A stretch of DNA of 64,000 bases from Pseudophaeobacter arcticus DSM 23566 (GTDB taxonomy: Bacteria > Pseudomonadota > Alphaproteobacteria > Rhodobacterales > Rhodobacteraceae). The stretch lies in contig NZ_KI421507.1 of NCBI RefSeq assembly GCF_000473205.1, forward strand, positions 2,223,302 to 2,287,301, written 5' to 3'. Under the pieces are notes generated by a model. The model was not told the DNA's origin. It saw only the letters and a list, made by a program, of their open reading frames with translations, and made no database searches. Numbering within the stretch: the first letter of the stretch is position 1; the number at the start of each line of letters is the position of its first letter. A program made the position numbers and the translations under genes. Positions 32,471-40,904 of the stretch are shown piece by piece.

Positions 32471-32725
32471 ATGGCACTGACCGAAGATGAAATCCGCGCC
32501 AGCCTCAAAGAGGGAATGAGCCTCTACGCAACCAGGTTGCACCGCGCCAATCTGGTGCTGGGCAACCGGCTCGCGGTCCTGCGCCAGGAAGCGGACCTGG
32601 CCAAACTTCCAGACGGTCGCTTTGACCAGGTTGCGCGGGAAGAAATGGAAGTGGCCGACCGGCGTATGCAAGCCAACGTCCAGATCTGCCACCCGGCCAC
32701 ACCTTTCCTGCAGGAGATCTCGTAA
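32471..32725 (+). CDS. small early phage protein
   Basis: An 84-residue helical protein (MALTEDEIRASLKEGMSLYATRLHRANLVLGNRLAVLRQEADLAKL...) with TAATG coupling to gemA. AGGAGG at 32457-32462 precedes the ATG. No family recognised. Confidence 0.65.
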   Translation: MALTEDEIRASLKEGMSLYATRLHRANLVLGNRLAVLRQEADLAKLPDGRFDQVAREEMEVADRRMQANVQICHPATPFLQEIS

Positions 32726-33177
32726 TGAGCCGCGCCCTGCAAAAGAAGATCCACGTCGGGTGCAAAGAACTTGGCCTGGACGGTGACGCCCGCCAGGCGC
32801 TGCAACTTGCCGTCACCGGCAAGGCTTCCATGAAAGACATGACTGAGGCCGATTTAAACGCCGTTTTAAATCGCCTTAAACAGGACGGTTTCAAGGTCAA
32901 CTCGAGCGGTAAGAAACATGCCAAGGCCTCGCGCGCCGATCTGCGCTTGATCCACGTTCTTTGGCGCAAGCTCGGCGAGGCTGGCAAACTACGAGACCCG
33001 AGCCGCAAAGGCCTCAACAAGTTCATTCGCGAGCGCTTTGGCAAAGCCTGGAGCAATGTGCCCGCAGACGTGGACATGATGCGCGATCACGTTGAAATCG
33101 ACCAGGTCATTCAAGCTCTCAAAGCCTGGGGGCAGCGCGTCGATATCGACTTCAATTGGTCGGACCACCAGAAATGA
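32725..33177 (+). CDS. gemA: GemA-like regulatory protein (Mu gp16 family)
   Basis: A 150-residue protein of the gp16/GemA family: IHVGCKELGLDGDARQALQLAVTGKASMKDMTEADLNAVLNRLKQDGFK, then LRLIHVLWRKLGEAGKLRDPSRKGLNKFIRERFG. In Mu, gemA affects host gene expression and DNA supercoiling in the early phase. The coding sequence contains three TTAAA blocks at 32853-32880, close to but not a perfect CtrA box. ATGA overlap with the Mor-like gene follows. Confidence 0.88.
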   Translation: MSRALQKKIHVGCKELGLDGDARQALQLAVTGKASMKDMTEADLNAVLNRLKQDGFKVNSSGKKHAKASRADLRLIHVLWRKLGEAGKLRDPSRKGLNKFIRERFGKAWSNVPADVDMMRDHVEIDQVIQALKAWGQRVDIDFNWSDHQK

Positions 33178-33569
33178 CCCAAGAGTTCCGCCCCTACCTG
33201 CCCGGTGTCCTGGCCTTCATTGCTGATGAAATCAGCGATAAACTGGCTGTGCGTTTGGCGGAACTCAAAGGCGGGCGTGAGGTCTACATTCCCAAGAACC
33301 CCGGCCCTGAAACCTCCCTGGCCAAACTGGTCGGCCTGGAGAACGCTCGCCTTCTCTACGAACATCTAGGCAGTGGCAAACTGTTGGTCCCTGCCGGAAA
33401 CATTGGCGGCCAAACAGGCCGACGCCAGCGGGTGGCAATGCTACTAGACCAAGGCTTGAGCCACTCAGAAATAGCGGCAGAGGTTGACGTCCATCTGCGA
33501 ACTGTGGAACGTGTAGCCGCGTCCCTGCGTGATCCTGAAAGCAAGAACCAGGGCGACTTTTTCCTCTAA
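33174..33569 (+). CDS. Mor-like middle/late transcription activator
   Basis: A 131-residue protein from ATG 33174. The N-terminal part (GVLAFIADEISDKLAVRLAELKGGREVYIPKNPGPETSLAKLVGLENARLLYEHLGSGKLLVP) matches the Mor dimerisation domain, and the C-terminus (RVAMLLDQGLSHSEIAAEVDVHLRTVERVAASLR) is a helix-turn-helix. Mor activates the middle promoter in Mu. Here it closes the early operon, and lysis/head genes follow after an 82-base gap, so it probably turns on late expression directly. Confidence 0.88.
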   Translation: MTQEFRPYLPGVLAFIADEISDKLAVRLAELKGGREVYIPKNPGPETSLAKLVGLENARLLYEHLGSGKLLVPAGNIGGQTGRRQRVAMLLDQGLSHSEIAAEVDVHLRTVERVAASLRDPESKNQGDFFL

Positions 33570-33651
33570 AATCAGACTATCCCCGACAATCGCCGGGGCG
33601 GCAAGTTCGCTTTGCACCGCGTAGTTTCGTCTCAAACAGACGGAGCTTTCC
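33570..33651 (+). promoter_or_regulatory. early/late junction with small hairpin
   Basis: The 82-base gap after the activator holds a stem CCCCG / CGGGG at 33581-33598 and is the first non-coding space for 1 kb, so it is the best candidate for the activator-dependent promoter of the lysis-head operon. No convincing -35/-10 pair was seen, as expected for an activated promoter. Confidence 0.4.
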
Positions 33652-34263
33652 ATGCAGTCAGTCCAGCAAATTGCACAAGAGATCGTGGCGCGTGAAGGCG
33701 GCTATGTGAACGACCCGGACGATCCGGGCGGGGCCACCAAGTTTGGCGTCACCATCCACACCATGCGCCGACTTGGGCTGGATCTGGACCGCGACGGCGA
33801 CATCGATGCCCAGGACGTCCGCAAGCTGACCCGCGAAGACGCCGTCGAAATCTTCATCCAGCACTATTTTGCAAAGCCCCGTATCAACCTGCTGCCAGCC
33901 GAGTTGCAGGCGTCCGTCTTTGATATGTACGTCAACGCCGGCGGCAATGCAGTGAAGATCCTCCAGCGGCTATTGGGCGAATTTCAAGAGCCGGTTGCCG
34001 TTGATGGCGCGCTTGGCCCGAAGACCGCGCAAGCGGTGCACCGCGCGTTCAAAAAGGCAGGCGGCTACTTTGTCGACGCCTACGGCATTGCCCGTCGCAA
34101 TTACTATTTTCGGCTGGCGGATCGGCGGCGCGCCTCCCGCAAATATGCCCGCACCCGTGCGGGCGGCAAAGGCGGCTGGATCAAGCGCGCCGAGGAGTTC
34201 ATCGCGCCGCGCTTTCACATGAGCCAATCAGAGTTTCAGAAGAGGACCGCACAATGGGGCTGA
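33652..34263 (+). CDS. phage endolysin, GH108-type muramidase
   Basis: A 203-residue glycoside hydrolase of family 108 with the peptidoglycan-binding C-terminal region. The catalytic Glu is in IVAREGGYVNDPDDPGGATKFGVTI, and INLLPAELQASVFDMYVNAGGNAVKILQRLLG and VDGALGPKTAQAVHRAF complete the fold. It cleaves the glycan strand at lysis and needs the holin encoded next (10-base overlap). An EF-hand-like insert LDLDRDGDIDAQDV may bind calcium. Confidence 0.92.
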   Translation: MQSVQQIAQEIVAREGGYVNDPDDPGGATKFGVTIHTMRRLGLDLDRDGDIDAQDVRKLTREDAVEIFIQHYFAKPRINLLPAELQASVFDMYVNAGGNAVKILQRLLGEFQEPVAVDGALGPKTAQAVHRAFKKAGGYFVDAYGIARRNYYFRLADRRRASRKYARTRAGGKGGWIKRAEEFIAPRFHMSQSEFQKRTAQWG

Positions 34264-34835
34264 TTAGTCAATTTTGGGGAATGCTCTTTGGCGGGGGCCG
34301 CAACGTGGTCGCTGAGACCGTCGAAGTCTTCCGGGAGAACGCCGAGGCCGGGGCCGTGCGTGGCGCTGCAATCCAAACCGGGGCCATGGGGCAATTCTCG
34401 GCTGAGTTCGGCCAACGCCAGCGCGGCTGGTTTGATCGCTTTATGGACGGTCTAAATCGCCTGCCCCGCCCCGCTATGGTGATCGGTATCCTGGCGTTGT
34501 TCACATCGGCCATGACCAATCCAATCTGGTTTGCAGAGCGGATGCAGGGGCTGGCTCTTGTTCCTGAGCCGTTGTGGTGGCTGCTGGGGGCCGTCGTGTC
34601 CTTCTATTTTGGTGCACGGCAACAGGTGAAGACCCAGGACTTCCAGCGTGATCTAGCGGCAACCATGAGCCGCGTTCCCCAGGTCGTGGAGAATATCGAC
34701 GCTCTGCGCACCCTGCGCCATGACAGCCCCGGTGCCGCTGAAACGGGAACGGATACGGAGTTGGCTCAGTCAGCCACTGAGCAAAGCGACAACCCCGCTG
34801 TGACCGAGTGGCAGGAGAGCAAAGAGTGGCCCTAG
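34254..34835 (+). CDS. holin of the 3TM family
   Basis: A 193-residue protein with hydrophobic segments PAMVIGILALFTSAMTNPIWFA and EPLWWLLGAVVSFYFGARQQ plus an amphipathic start (LISQFWGMLFGGGRNVV), matching the 3TM holins that also serve gene-transfer-agent release in Rhodobacterales. It forms the inner-membrane lesion that lets the endolysin out. The charged C-terminal tail is cytoplasmic. Confidence 0.85.
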   Translation: MGLISQFWGMLFGGGRNVVAETVEVFRENAEAGAVRGAAIQTGAMGQFSAEFGQRQRGWFDRFMDGLNRLPRPAMVIGILALFTSAMTNPIWFAERMQGLALVPEPLWWLLGAVVSFYFGARQQVKTQDFQRDLAATMSRVPQVVENIDALRTLRHDSPGAAETGTDTELAQSATEQSDNPAVTEWQESKEWP

Positions 34836-35164
34836 ATCTTGATACAGGGCTGAAGCTTGCAAGTTTCCTGCTGTCCGTTGGGGCGATCATTTTCGCCTTC
34901 ATATCCAATCGCAGAAAAGACACCGACGAACGGTTCAAGGACGGTTCAAAGCGGATGGACCGCCACGACATGCGGATTGTTGCCCTGGAACAAACCGTGC
35001 AGGCCATGCCCGGAACCGGTGACATCCACGCCCTGCAACTGGAGCTGGTCAAACAGACGGGCTCGCTAGCAGAAATGCGCGCTGTAATGGAAGGCAACGC
35101 CAAAATTATGGCGCGGCTTGAAACCATTGTCAGCCGCCACGAAGACCACCTTATCGGGGGCTAA
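34826..35164 (+). CDS. DUF2730 family membrane-anchored phage protein
   Basis: A 112-residue protein from GTG 34826 (AGGAG seven bases upstream). One N-terminal membrane helix (GLKLASFLLSVGAIIFAFISNRR) is followed by a coiled coil (RMDRHDMRIVALEQTVQAM...LVKQTGSLAEMRAVMEGNAKIMARLETIVSRHEDHL). This layout fits DUF2730 and i-spanin-like proteins of Mu-type lysis cassettes; a part in outer-membrane disruption is plausible. Confidence 0.8.
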   Translation: MALDLDTGLKLASFLLSVGAIIFAFISNRRKDTDERFKDGSKRMDRHDMRIVALEQTVQAMPGTGDIHALQLELVKQTGSLAEMRAVMEGNAKIMARLETIVSRHEDHLIGG

Positions 35165-35170
35165 GAGCAG

Positions 35171-35470
35171 ATGACCAAATACATCGACAGAATTTCCCAG
35201 CACCGCCGCCTCACCATCCTGAAATTCCTAGCGGACAGCCCAGAATACACGTCAAACGCGTCAATCCTGGAACACGTCTGTAATGACTTCGGCATTTCGT
35301 CTTCCCGTGACCAGATCATGGGCGAGTTGGATTGGCTTCAGGAACAAGGCTTGGCAACATTTGAAGACAACGGCTCCTTCCGCGTGGCGACCATCACCAG
35401 CCGGGGCGTTGACATTGCCACAGGCAAGGCCCGCAATGCTGGTGTCAAACGCCCACGTCCGGGTTCCTGA
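35171..35470 (+). CDS. ArsR-like winged-helix phage protein (Mu gp26 position)
   Basis: A 99-residue winged helix (RLTILKFLADSPEYTSNASILEHVCNDFGISSSRDQIMGELDWLQEQGLATFEDNGSFRVATITSRGVDIATGKA), as in the VpaChn25_0724-type proteins that occur between lysis and terminase genes of Mu-like phages. Function not established; probably binds DNA during packaging or regulation. Confidence 0.82.
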   Translation: MTKYIDRISQHRRLTILKFLADSPEYTSNASILEHVCNDFGISSSRDQIMGELDWLQEQGLATFEDNGSFRVATITSRGVDIATGKARNAGVKRPRPGS

Positions 35471-35471
35471 C

Positions 35472-36035
35472 ATGCCCCCGCCCCGCAAGGTTGACCTGCT
35501 CCCCTCTGAGCTGAAGAAATGGCTGCAAGACGCGCTGAAAGAGCGTGGCTTTGCAGGCTATGAGGATCTGGCCGAAGATCTGAATTTCCGCCTGGAAGAA
35601 GAAGGCTATGAGCTTCGGATCAAGAAATCTGCAATCCATAGTTACGGCACCGAGTATGCCGAGTTCGTCAAACATCAGGACGAAGCCAGCGCCTGGGCGG
35701 CAGGGTGGATGAACGACAACGGCTTGGAAGAAGAGGCGCAGCGCCACAACGTGCTCTTCCAAATGATCACCACCCTCGCCTTCAAAGTCATGCAAAGCCA
35801 GATGACCAAGAAGGGGGAAGAGATCGACCCCAAAGAACTGCACTTTATCGGCAAAATGCTCAAAGACGTGATGGCAAGTTCCGGCATTCGGCAAAAGCTC
35901 ATGGATGATGAACGCAGCCGGATCGCCGAGGAAGAACGCGCCGCATTGGCCAGCAAGCTTGATGAGGCTGTTGAAGCTGGCGACGTCGAAAAAGAAGCCG
36001 CCTTGAAGGCCAAAGAGATCATGGGGTTTGCATGA
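35472..36035 (+). CDS. small terminase-type protein (Mu gp27, DUF3486)
   Basis: A 187-residue helical protein from ATG 35472: MPPPRKVDLLPSELKKWLQDALKERGFAGYEDLAEDLNFRLEEEGYELRIKKSAIHSYG is the DUF3486 signature. It precedes the large terminase as in Mu and is thought to recognise DNA for packaging. The C-terminus is a charged coiled coil. Confidence 0.9.
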   Translation: MPPPRKVDLLPSELKKWLQDALKERGFAGYEDLAEDLNFRLEEEGYELRIKKSAIHSYGTEYAEFVKHQDEASAWAAGWMNDNGLEEEAQRHNVLFQMITTLAFKVMQSQMTKKGEEIDPKELHFIGKMLKDVMASSGIRQKLMDDERSRIAEEERAALASKLDEAVEAGDVEKEAALKAKEIMGFA

Positions 36036-36370
36036 ATACCGAACCCGAAACAGAACTGTTTGAGGCTTTTGGCTTTCCGGTCGAAGTGGACCAGAACTTG
36101 GGCCATCTCTGGGTGATCCACGACGGGACTATTTCTTGGGACCAGCTCCAGGAGATCAAGAACCAAGCCTGGGGCGCTGATGCCCGTGCGATTGAAGTTT
36201 ACCCAGCCAAAAAGGACGTGGTGAACTCGCTGGACTGCCGTCACCTCTGGCGGCTTGGCCCAAATGATTTTGCACCGGATCTGCTTGGCAATGACCCCGC
36301 AAGAGATAGCCTCGCCGCTCGCTACATGACTGCTTGGGCAGAAGCGCGAGAGGATAGACATGGCAGCTAA
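36032..36370 (+). CDS. small phage protein between terminase subunits
   Basis: A 112-residue protein coupled by ATGA overlap. FGFPVEVDQNLGHLWVIHDGTISWDQLQEIKNQAWGADARAIEVYPAKKDVVNSLDCRHLWRL resembles small DUF7694-type proteins found in alphaproteobacterial Mu-like phages. Function unknown. It overlaps the terminase start by 11 bases. Confidence 0.7.
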   Translation: MNTEPETELFEAFGFPVEVDQNLGHLWVIHDGTISWDQLQEIKNQAWGADARAIEVYPAKKDVVNSLDCRHLWRLGPNDFAPDLLGNDPARDSLAARYMTAWAEAREDRHGS

Positions 36371-37802
36371 TGTTGATCCGGTCATCACCTTTCTGCCTTA
36401 CCAAAAGGCATGGATTGCGGACAAATCCCGTTTCAAAATCGGTATGTTTACCCGTCGTGGCGGCAAGACTTTTGGCTCGGGCGGCGAAATCGTTGACGAC
36501 TGCATTGATGCGGAGATCGAAGGCCGTAAGACCCGCTGGACCATCCTGTCCCGATCTGAGGCCACTGCAAAGGAAGCCATTGAAGACGCTGTAAAGCCCA
36601 TGACCGAGGGCTTTTACGCAGCCTATTCGACATTGGCGCGCAAGGGACGCCCGGAATTCTCAGAGGAGGATTTCATTGTCCCGGCCCACAAGCGGGAAGT
36701 GGTCCAGAATGGTGACACCCACCTGATCGACGTGGAGGAAGCCAAGTATAAAGCCCAGGAGGTGCGCTTCCCTGGTGGCTCTCGTGTTACTGCGATTTCA
36801 GCCTCCCCCGATGCCGCCCGTGGTTTCGGCGGCAACATGCTCTTTGACGAATTCGCGTTCCATGCAGACAGCCGCAGGATCTGGGGCTCAGCCTTTCCGG
36901 TTGCCGCGCGCGGCGGTCACAAAATCCGCGTCATCAGCACACCAAATGGCAAGGGCAACAAATTCCACGAGCTGATGACCACCGTGGACAACGGCTTTTC
37001 CAAGCACCACGTCGATATCTACGAGGCCGTCAAACAAGGCCTGGACGTAAATATCGAAGAGCTTCGGGCCGGTATGTCCGACGAGGACGCCTGGTCGCAG
37101 GAATTCGAGCTGCAATGGCTGGATGCCGCGTCGAGCTGGCTAGACTACGATTTGATTTCGTCATGCGAAGATGTGCGCGCCGGTCATCCGGCTCTCTATC
37201 GTGGCGGGATCTGCTATGTCGGCGTCGATATTGCAGCGCGCAACGACCTCTTTGTGATCTGGGTTCTGGAGCTGGTAGACGGCCAATTCATCACCCGCGA
37301 AATCATCGCAGAAAAGCGGATCAAGTTTGCCCGCCAGGATGAGCTTTTGGCCGACGTGTTCCGGCGCTACCGGGTTGCCCGTTGCTGCATGGACCAAACC
37401 GGCATGGGCGAAAAGCCGGTTGAGGATGCCAAGCGCAACCACGGCGAAGACCGGGTACACGGCGTCATCTTTGGCACCGGCACAAAGCTGGATATGGCAA
37501 CCGGCCTGAAAGAGCGCTTCCAGGATCGCTCTATGCTCATTCCAGAGGGCGACCCGAAGCTACGCGCCGATCTTCACGCAATCAAATCGGTGACCGGCCC
37601 CACGGGCATTCGCCGCCTTGTGGCTGACACCGACACCGACGGCCACGCTGACCGCTTCTGGGCGGCGGCTCTCGCCTGTCTTGGGGCCGAAACAGAATAT
37701 CAGCCGTTTGTCTATCTCCCGGTTCCTGCAGGTGGCGGTAAAGACGCGCAGCGCCCTGTCAAAATTACAGCGGGCTTTCGTGCCCAAAAAGGAGTTTGGT
37801 AA
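36360..37802 (+). CDS. large terminase (Mu gp28-like)
   Basis: A 480-residue packaging motor. ATPase features: KIGMFTRRGGKTFGSGG (Walker A-like), NMLFDEFAFH (Walker B) and RVISTPNGKGNKF (coupling motif). The RNase H-like nuclease has Asp in YVGVDIAARND, ARCCMDQTGMG and TDGHADRFWAAAL. It cuts and pumps the transposed DNA into heads, taking flanking host DNA with it as in Mu headful packaging. The stop overlaps the portal start (TAATG). Confidence 0.93.
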   Translation: MAANVDPVITFLPYQKAWIADKSRFKIGMFTRRGGKTFGSGGEIVDDCIDAEIEGRKTRWTILSRSEATAKEAIEDAVKPMTEGFYAAYSTLARKGRPEFSEEDFIVPAHKREVVQNGDTHLIDVEEAKYKAQEVRFPGGSRVTAISASPDAARGFGGNMLFDEFAFHADSRRIWGSAFPVAARGGHKIRVISTPNGKGNKFHELMTTVDNGFSKHHVDIYEAVKQGLDVNIEELRAGMSDEDAWSQEFELQWLDAASSWLDYDLISSCEDVRAGHPALYRGGICYVGVDIAARNDLFVIWVLELVDGQFITREIIAEKRIKFARQDELLADVFRRYRVARCCMDQTGMGEKPVEDAKRNHGEDRVHGVIFGTGTKLDMATGLKERFQDRSMLIPEGDPKLRADLHAIKSVTGPTGIRRLVADTDTDGHADRFWAAALACLGAETEYQPFVYLPVPAGGGKDAQRPVKITAGFRAQKGVW

Positions 37803-39367
37803 TGGCTTACCAGCTGGTCGACCACCTTGGACGCCCGATTCAGAAATCTGCACTGGTGGAACGGATTGCGGAGCCGGGCCTAACCTCAATCCGAAACGCC
37901 TGGGCGCCAACCGTGGCATCGGGAATGACCCCGTCCCGCTTGGCGTCCGTGCTCTTGGCAGCCGCAGAGGGCAATATTCACGACTACCTTGTTCTGGCTG
38001 AAGAGATGGAAGAGCGGGACCAGCACTATGCGTCAGTCCTGGGCATTCGCAAACGGGCGATTTCCGGTGTTGAAGCCATTGTGGAGGAAGCCTCCGACAA
38101 CCCGCTTGATAAGAAGATCGCCGACGACGTCCGGGAAAACCTTGCGGAGCATGACGGGTTTTCAGATCTGGTCGAAGACATGCTGGACGCCCTGGGCAAA
38201 GGGTTTTCACAAGTGGAACTGGACTGGGGGTTCGGCAAAAAGAGCTGGTGGATTGAAGAATTCATTCGCCGCGACCCCCGGTTCTTTACCTTCGACCGCG
38301 ACACTGGCCAGGAGGTTCGCCTTTTGGACCAAGAAGACCTGGTCAATGGCGTTGAGCTGAAGCCCTTCAAATGGATTTCCCACAAAGCCAAGTTAAAATC
38401 CGGCCTTCCAATCCGGGGCGGTCTCGCGCGCCTGGTTGCGTTTGGCTGGATCTGCAAAAGCTACACGGTCAAAGATTGGACCGCCTTTATTGAGACCTAC
38501 GGCCTGCCCCTGCGCCTGGGGCGCTACGGCCCTAGTGCTACCAAAGAAGATGTCGAGATCCTGTTCCGCGCTGTTGCAAACATCGGCACCGATGCGGCTG
38601 CAGTTCTTCCCGAGAGCATGAAAATCGACTTTGAGGGCGGCGATAAAGGCACCGGGGGCGACAAGGTTTTTGAGAACCTGGCGCGCTGGACCGACGAGCA
38701 AACATCCAAGGCGGTTCTTGGCCAAACCATGAGTTCCGACAACGGCTCTTCCATGGCCCAGGCTCAGGTTCATAACGAGGTGCGCCACGACGTTGCCAAG
38801 GCCGACGCCAAGTCCGTCACCACGACTTTGATGCGTGACCTGGTCAAACCCTATGTGGATCTGAATTATGGGGTGCAAAAGCAATATCCCAAGCTCAAGA
38901 TCATCATTGAGGAAGCCGAAGACGTCGACATGATCATGCGCCACACCGCCGAGATGGTGGACCGGGGCATGAAAATCAAACAGTCTGAGGTGCGCAGCAA
39001 GCTCGGCTATTCGCAGCCGGATAGCGACGACGAGGTCTTGGTGTCGTCAACGGCTCAGCCCGCCGCAAAGCCAGCCCCTACACCTCCCGCGAAAGAAGCC
39101 GTGGCCAAGAACCGCGCGACCGAACCAAGTGCAGACCCTTATGCCGCGCTGAAAGAGCTGGAAGGGGAGCTGGCGGGGGATTGGGAAGAGGTCATGACCC
39201 CGATTATTTCACCCGTTCTTGAAGTGCTGGAAACGGCGACCTCCTACGAGGAAGCTCTTGCTACTCTCGCAGAGGCTTTCCCCAAGATGGACACGAAGGC
39301 CTTGGTTCAAAGCCTGGTTAAATCGGCTGTAAAGGCCCGAGCCCTGGGCGACGGTTCTGATGGCTGA
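37802..39367 (+). CDS. portal protein (Mu gp29, DUF935)
   Basis: A 521-residue portal from ATG 37802. Typical DUF935 segments include AEEMEERDQHYASVLGIRKRAISGVEAIV, FEDMLDALGKGFSQVELDWG, FIETYGLPLRLGRYGPSATKEDVEILFRAVANIGTDAAAVLPESMKIDF and GSSMAQAQVHNEVRHDVAKADAKSVTTTLMRDLVKPYV. It forms the dodecameric ring through which DNA enters. An 8-base overlap links it to the next head gene. Confidence 0.93.
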   Translation: MAYQLVDHLGRPIQKSALVERIAEPGLTSIRNAWAPTVASGMTPSRLASVLLAAAEGNIHDYLVLAEEMEERDQHYASVLGIRKRAISGVEAIVEEASDNPLDKKIADDVRENLAEHDGFSDLVEDMLDALGKGFSQVELDWGFGKKSWWIEEFIRRDPRFFTFDRDTGQEVRLLDQEDLVNGVELKPFKWISHKAKLKSGLPIRGGLARLVAFGWICKSYTVKDWTAFIETYGLPLRLGRYGPSATKEDVEILFRAVANIGTDAAAVLPESMKIDFEGGDKGTGGDKVFENLARWTDEQTSKAVLGQTMSSDNGSSMAQAQVHNEVRHDVAKADAKSVTTTLMRDLVKPYVDLNYGVQKQYPKLKIIIEEAEDVDMIMRHTAEMVDRGMKIKQSEVRSKLGYSQPDSDDEVLVSSTAQPAAKPAPTPPAKEAVAKNRATEPSADPYAALKELEGELAGDWEEVMTPIISPVLEVLETATSYEEALATLAEAFPKMDTKALVQSLVKSAVKARALGDGSDG

Positions 39368-40547
39368 GTATTCAGACAAGCCGGGCTATGCCTTTAACCC
39401 AGGACCGCCGCCCGAGGTTTCGAATTTCTTTAGCAACAAGAGCCTGCGCCCTAGCTTTAGTTGGCAGGATATTGAGCCAGAAGAACACGCGGTCAGCTTC
39501 ACCGTCGCCAAGGCTATGCAGGTCGATGTGCTTCAAACCATCCGCGACGAGCTGCAAAAGGCGATTGATGACGGCGTCCCGTTTGAACAGTTTCAAAAGA
39601 ACCTGGAGCCACGACTGCGCCGGATGGGCTGGTGGGGCGTCAAGGAACAAATCGACCCGCTGACCAATGAAGTAAACAAGGTGCGCCTCGGCTCACCCCG
39701 CCGCCTGAAGACGATCTATCGCGCCAACATGCGCTCAGCCCGCGCCGCTGGACAGTGGGACCGCATCCAGCGCAGCAAGCGCGCCCTGCCCTATCTCGTT
39801 TACCTGATCGGCCCCAGCCAGCGTCACCGCCCGACCCATGAGGCTAAGAACGGCCTGGTGCTGCCCGTGGATGATCCGTTCTGGCAAATTTGGTATCCGC
39901 CCAATGGTTGGGGCTGCTTATGCCACGTGCGCCAAATCACCCGGCGCGAGGCCGAGGAAATCGGTATCGGCGAAAGCCCGGAAACGCCGATGCAAGACGT
40001 GTTCAATGAGCGCACGGGAGAGATCAAATCTATTCCTTCCGGCATTGATCCAGGATGGGAAAGCAACCCCGGCGCTTTCAGGCAACGCCGCATGGCAGAG
40101 TTTTTGCAAGGCAAGCTCGATGAGGCAGATCCGGCCATCGCCCATGCGGCGGCACGAGACATGGCGACAAGCTGGCGGGTTCGGCGCATCCATGACGGCA
40201 CCGCGCAAGGAACCGCGCCTGTGGCTATCCTGCCAAAAGCCCTTGCGGACAAGATCGGGGCACAAACCCGCGTTGTGAGTTTTTCAGACTACACCGCTGC
40301 CAAGGGCCGGGAAAAACACCCAGAAGCCGAGATTGAACGCTTTGCAGATCTGGAGCGGGTTCTGGGGCGCGGCACCATTGTGCAACGGGACAACCCCAAA
40401 AGCCTGTCCGTCCTGGAAGAGATCGACGGCGATTATTGGCTGGCAGCGTTCAAGGCGACCCAGGACGGCAGCGAAATCTATCTCAGCACTTTTTACCGGC
40501 CTGCCCGGCGATATGCTGAGCGCCTTCTAAAGCGAGCTGGAAAGTGA
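39360..40547 (+). CDS. minor head protein (Mu gpF / SPP1 gp7-like) with extra C-terminal domain
   Basis: A 395-residue head morphogenesis protein. The gp7-like part runs to about residue 230 and has RANMRSARAAGQWDRI and NGWGCLCHVRQITRREAEE. The last ~100 residues (VVSFSDYTAAKGREKHPEAEIERFADLERVLGRGTIV...DYWLAAFKATQDGSEIYLSTFYR) look like a PBECR-type barnase/colicin-like nuclease domain, which is known to be fused to such proteins. That second call is an inference from pattern only. The protein connects portal and capsid and may be injected. Confidence 0.85.
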   Translation: MAEYSDKPGYAFNPGPPPEVSNFFSNKSLRPSFSWQDIEPEEHAVSFTVAKAMQVDVLQTIRDELQKAIDDGVPFEQFQKNLEPRLRRMGWWGVKEQIDPLTNEVNKVRLGSPRRLKTIYRANMRSARAAGQWDRIQRSKRALPYLVYLIGPSQRHRPTHEAKNGLVLPVDDPFWQIWYPPNGWGCLCHVRQITRREAEEIGIGESPETPMQDVFNERTGEIKSIPSGIDPGWESNPGAFRQRRMAEFLQGKLDEADPAIAHAAARDMATSWRVRRIHDGTAQGTAPVAILPKALADKIGAQTRVVSFSDYTAAKGREKHPEAEIERFADLERVLGRGTIVQRDNPKSLSVLEEIDGDYWLAAFKATQDGSEIYLSTFYRPARRYAERLLKRAGK

Positions 40548-40904
40548 GTGGATCTGCGCTTGCAAGGTCGCAACCCCTTGTCGATCCCAAACCGAGGGTC
40601 TGGTCCGGTCGAGCGAATGGCTCAAGCGCAGGACCAAAATAGGCTGTTGGGGGCGAATTTTCAACCCGGCCACCAGATTTGATGCAATCGCCTGCCTGCC
40701 GCCCGGCTAGGATCAAATTTAAAGGGTACTTAAACGGGGTACAAACGCCCTTGAGCAATTTTCCGGGCCACGATAGCGTCTAGAGTGTAGAGGCGCTGTA
40801 TGGGCCTTATTTCGGCCTCCCCCAAAATCCCAAAATCACCCGAGCCACTGCCCCCGACATCCGTCAGGGATGAGTAAGGCCGCGCCGTGGCGCAATGTCG
40901 GCCC
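40548..40904 (+). promoter_or_regulatory. long intergenic region before the protease gene, with CtrA-type box
   Basis: At 357 bases this is one of the largest gaps in the prophage. It holds a perfect TTAA-N7-TTAA box at 40719-40733 (full form TTTAAAGGGTACTTAAA). No gene is supported. A promoter for the head-tail operon could lie here. Confidence 0.45.
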
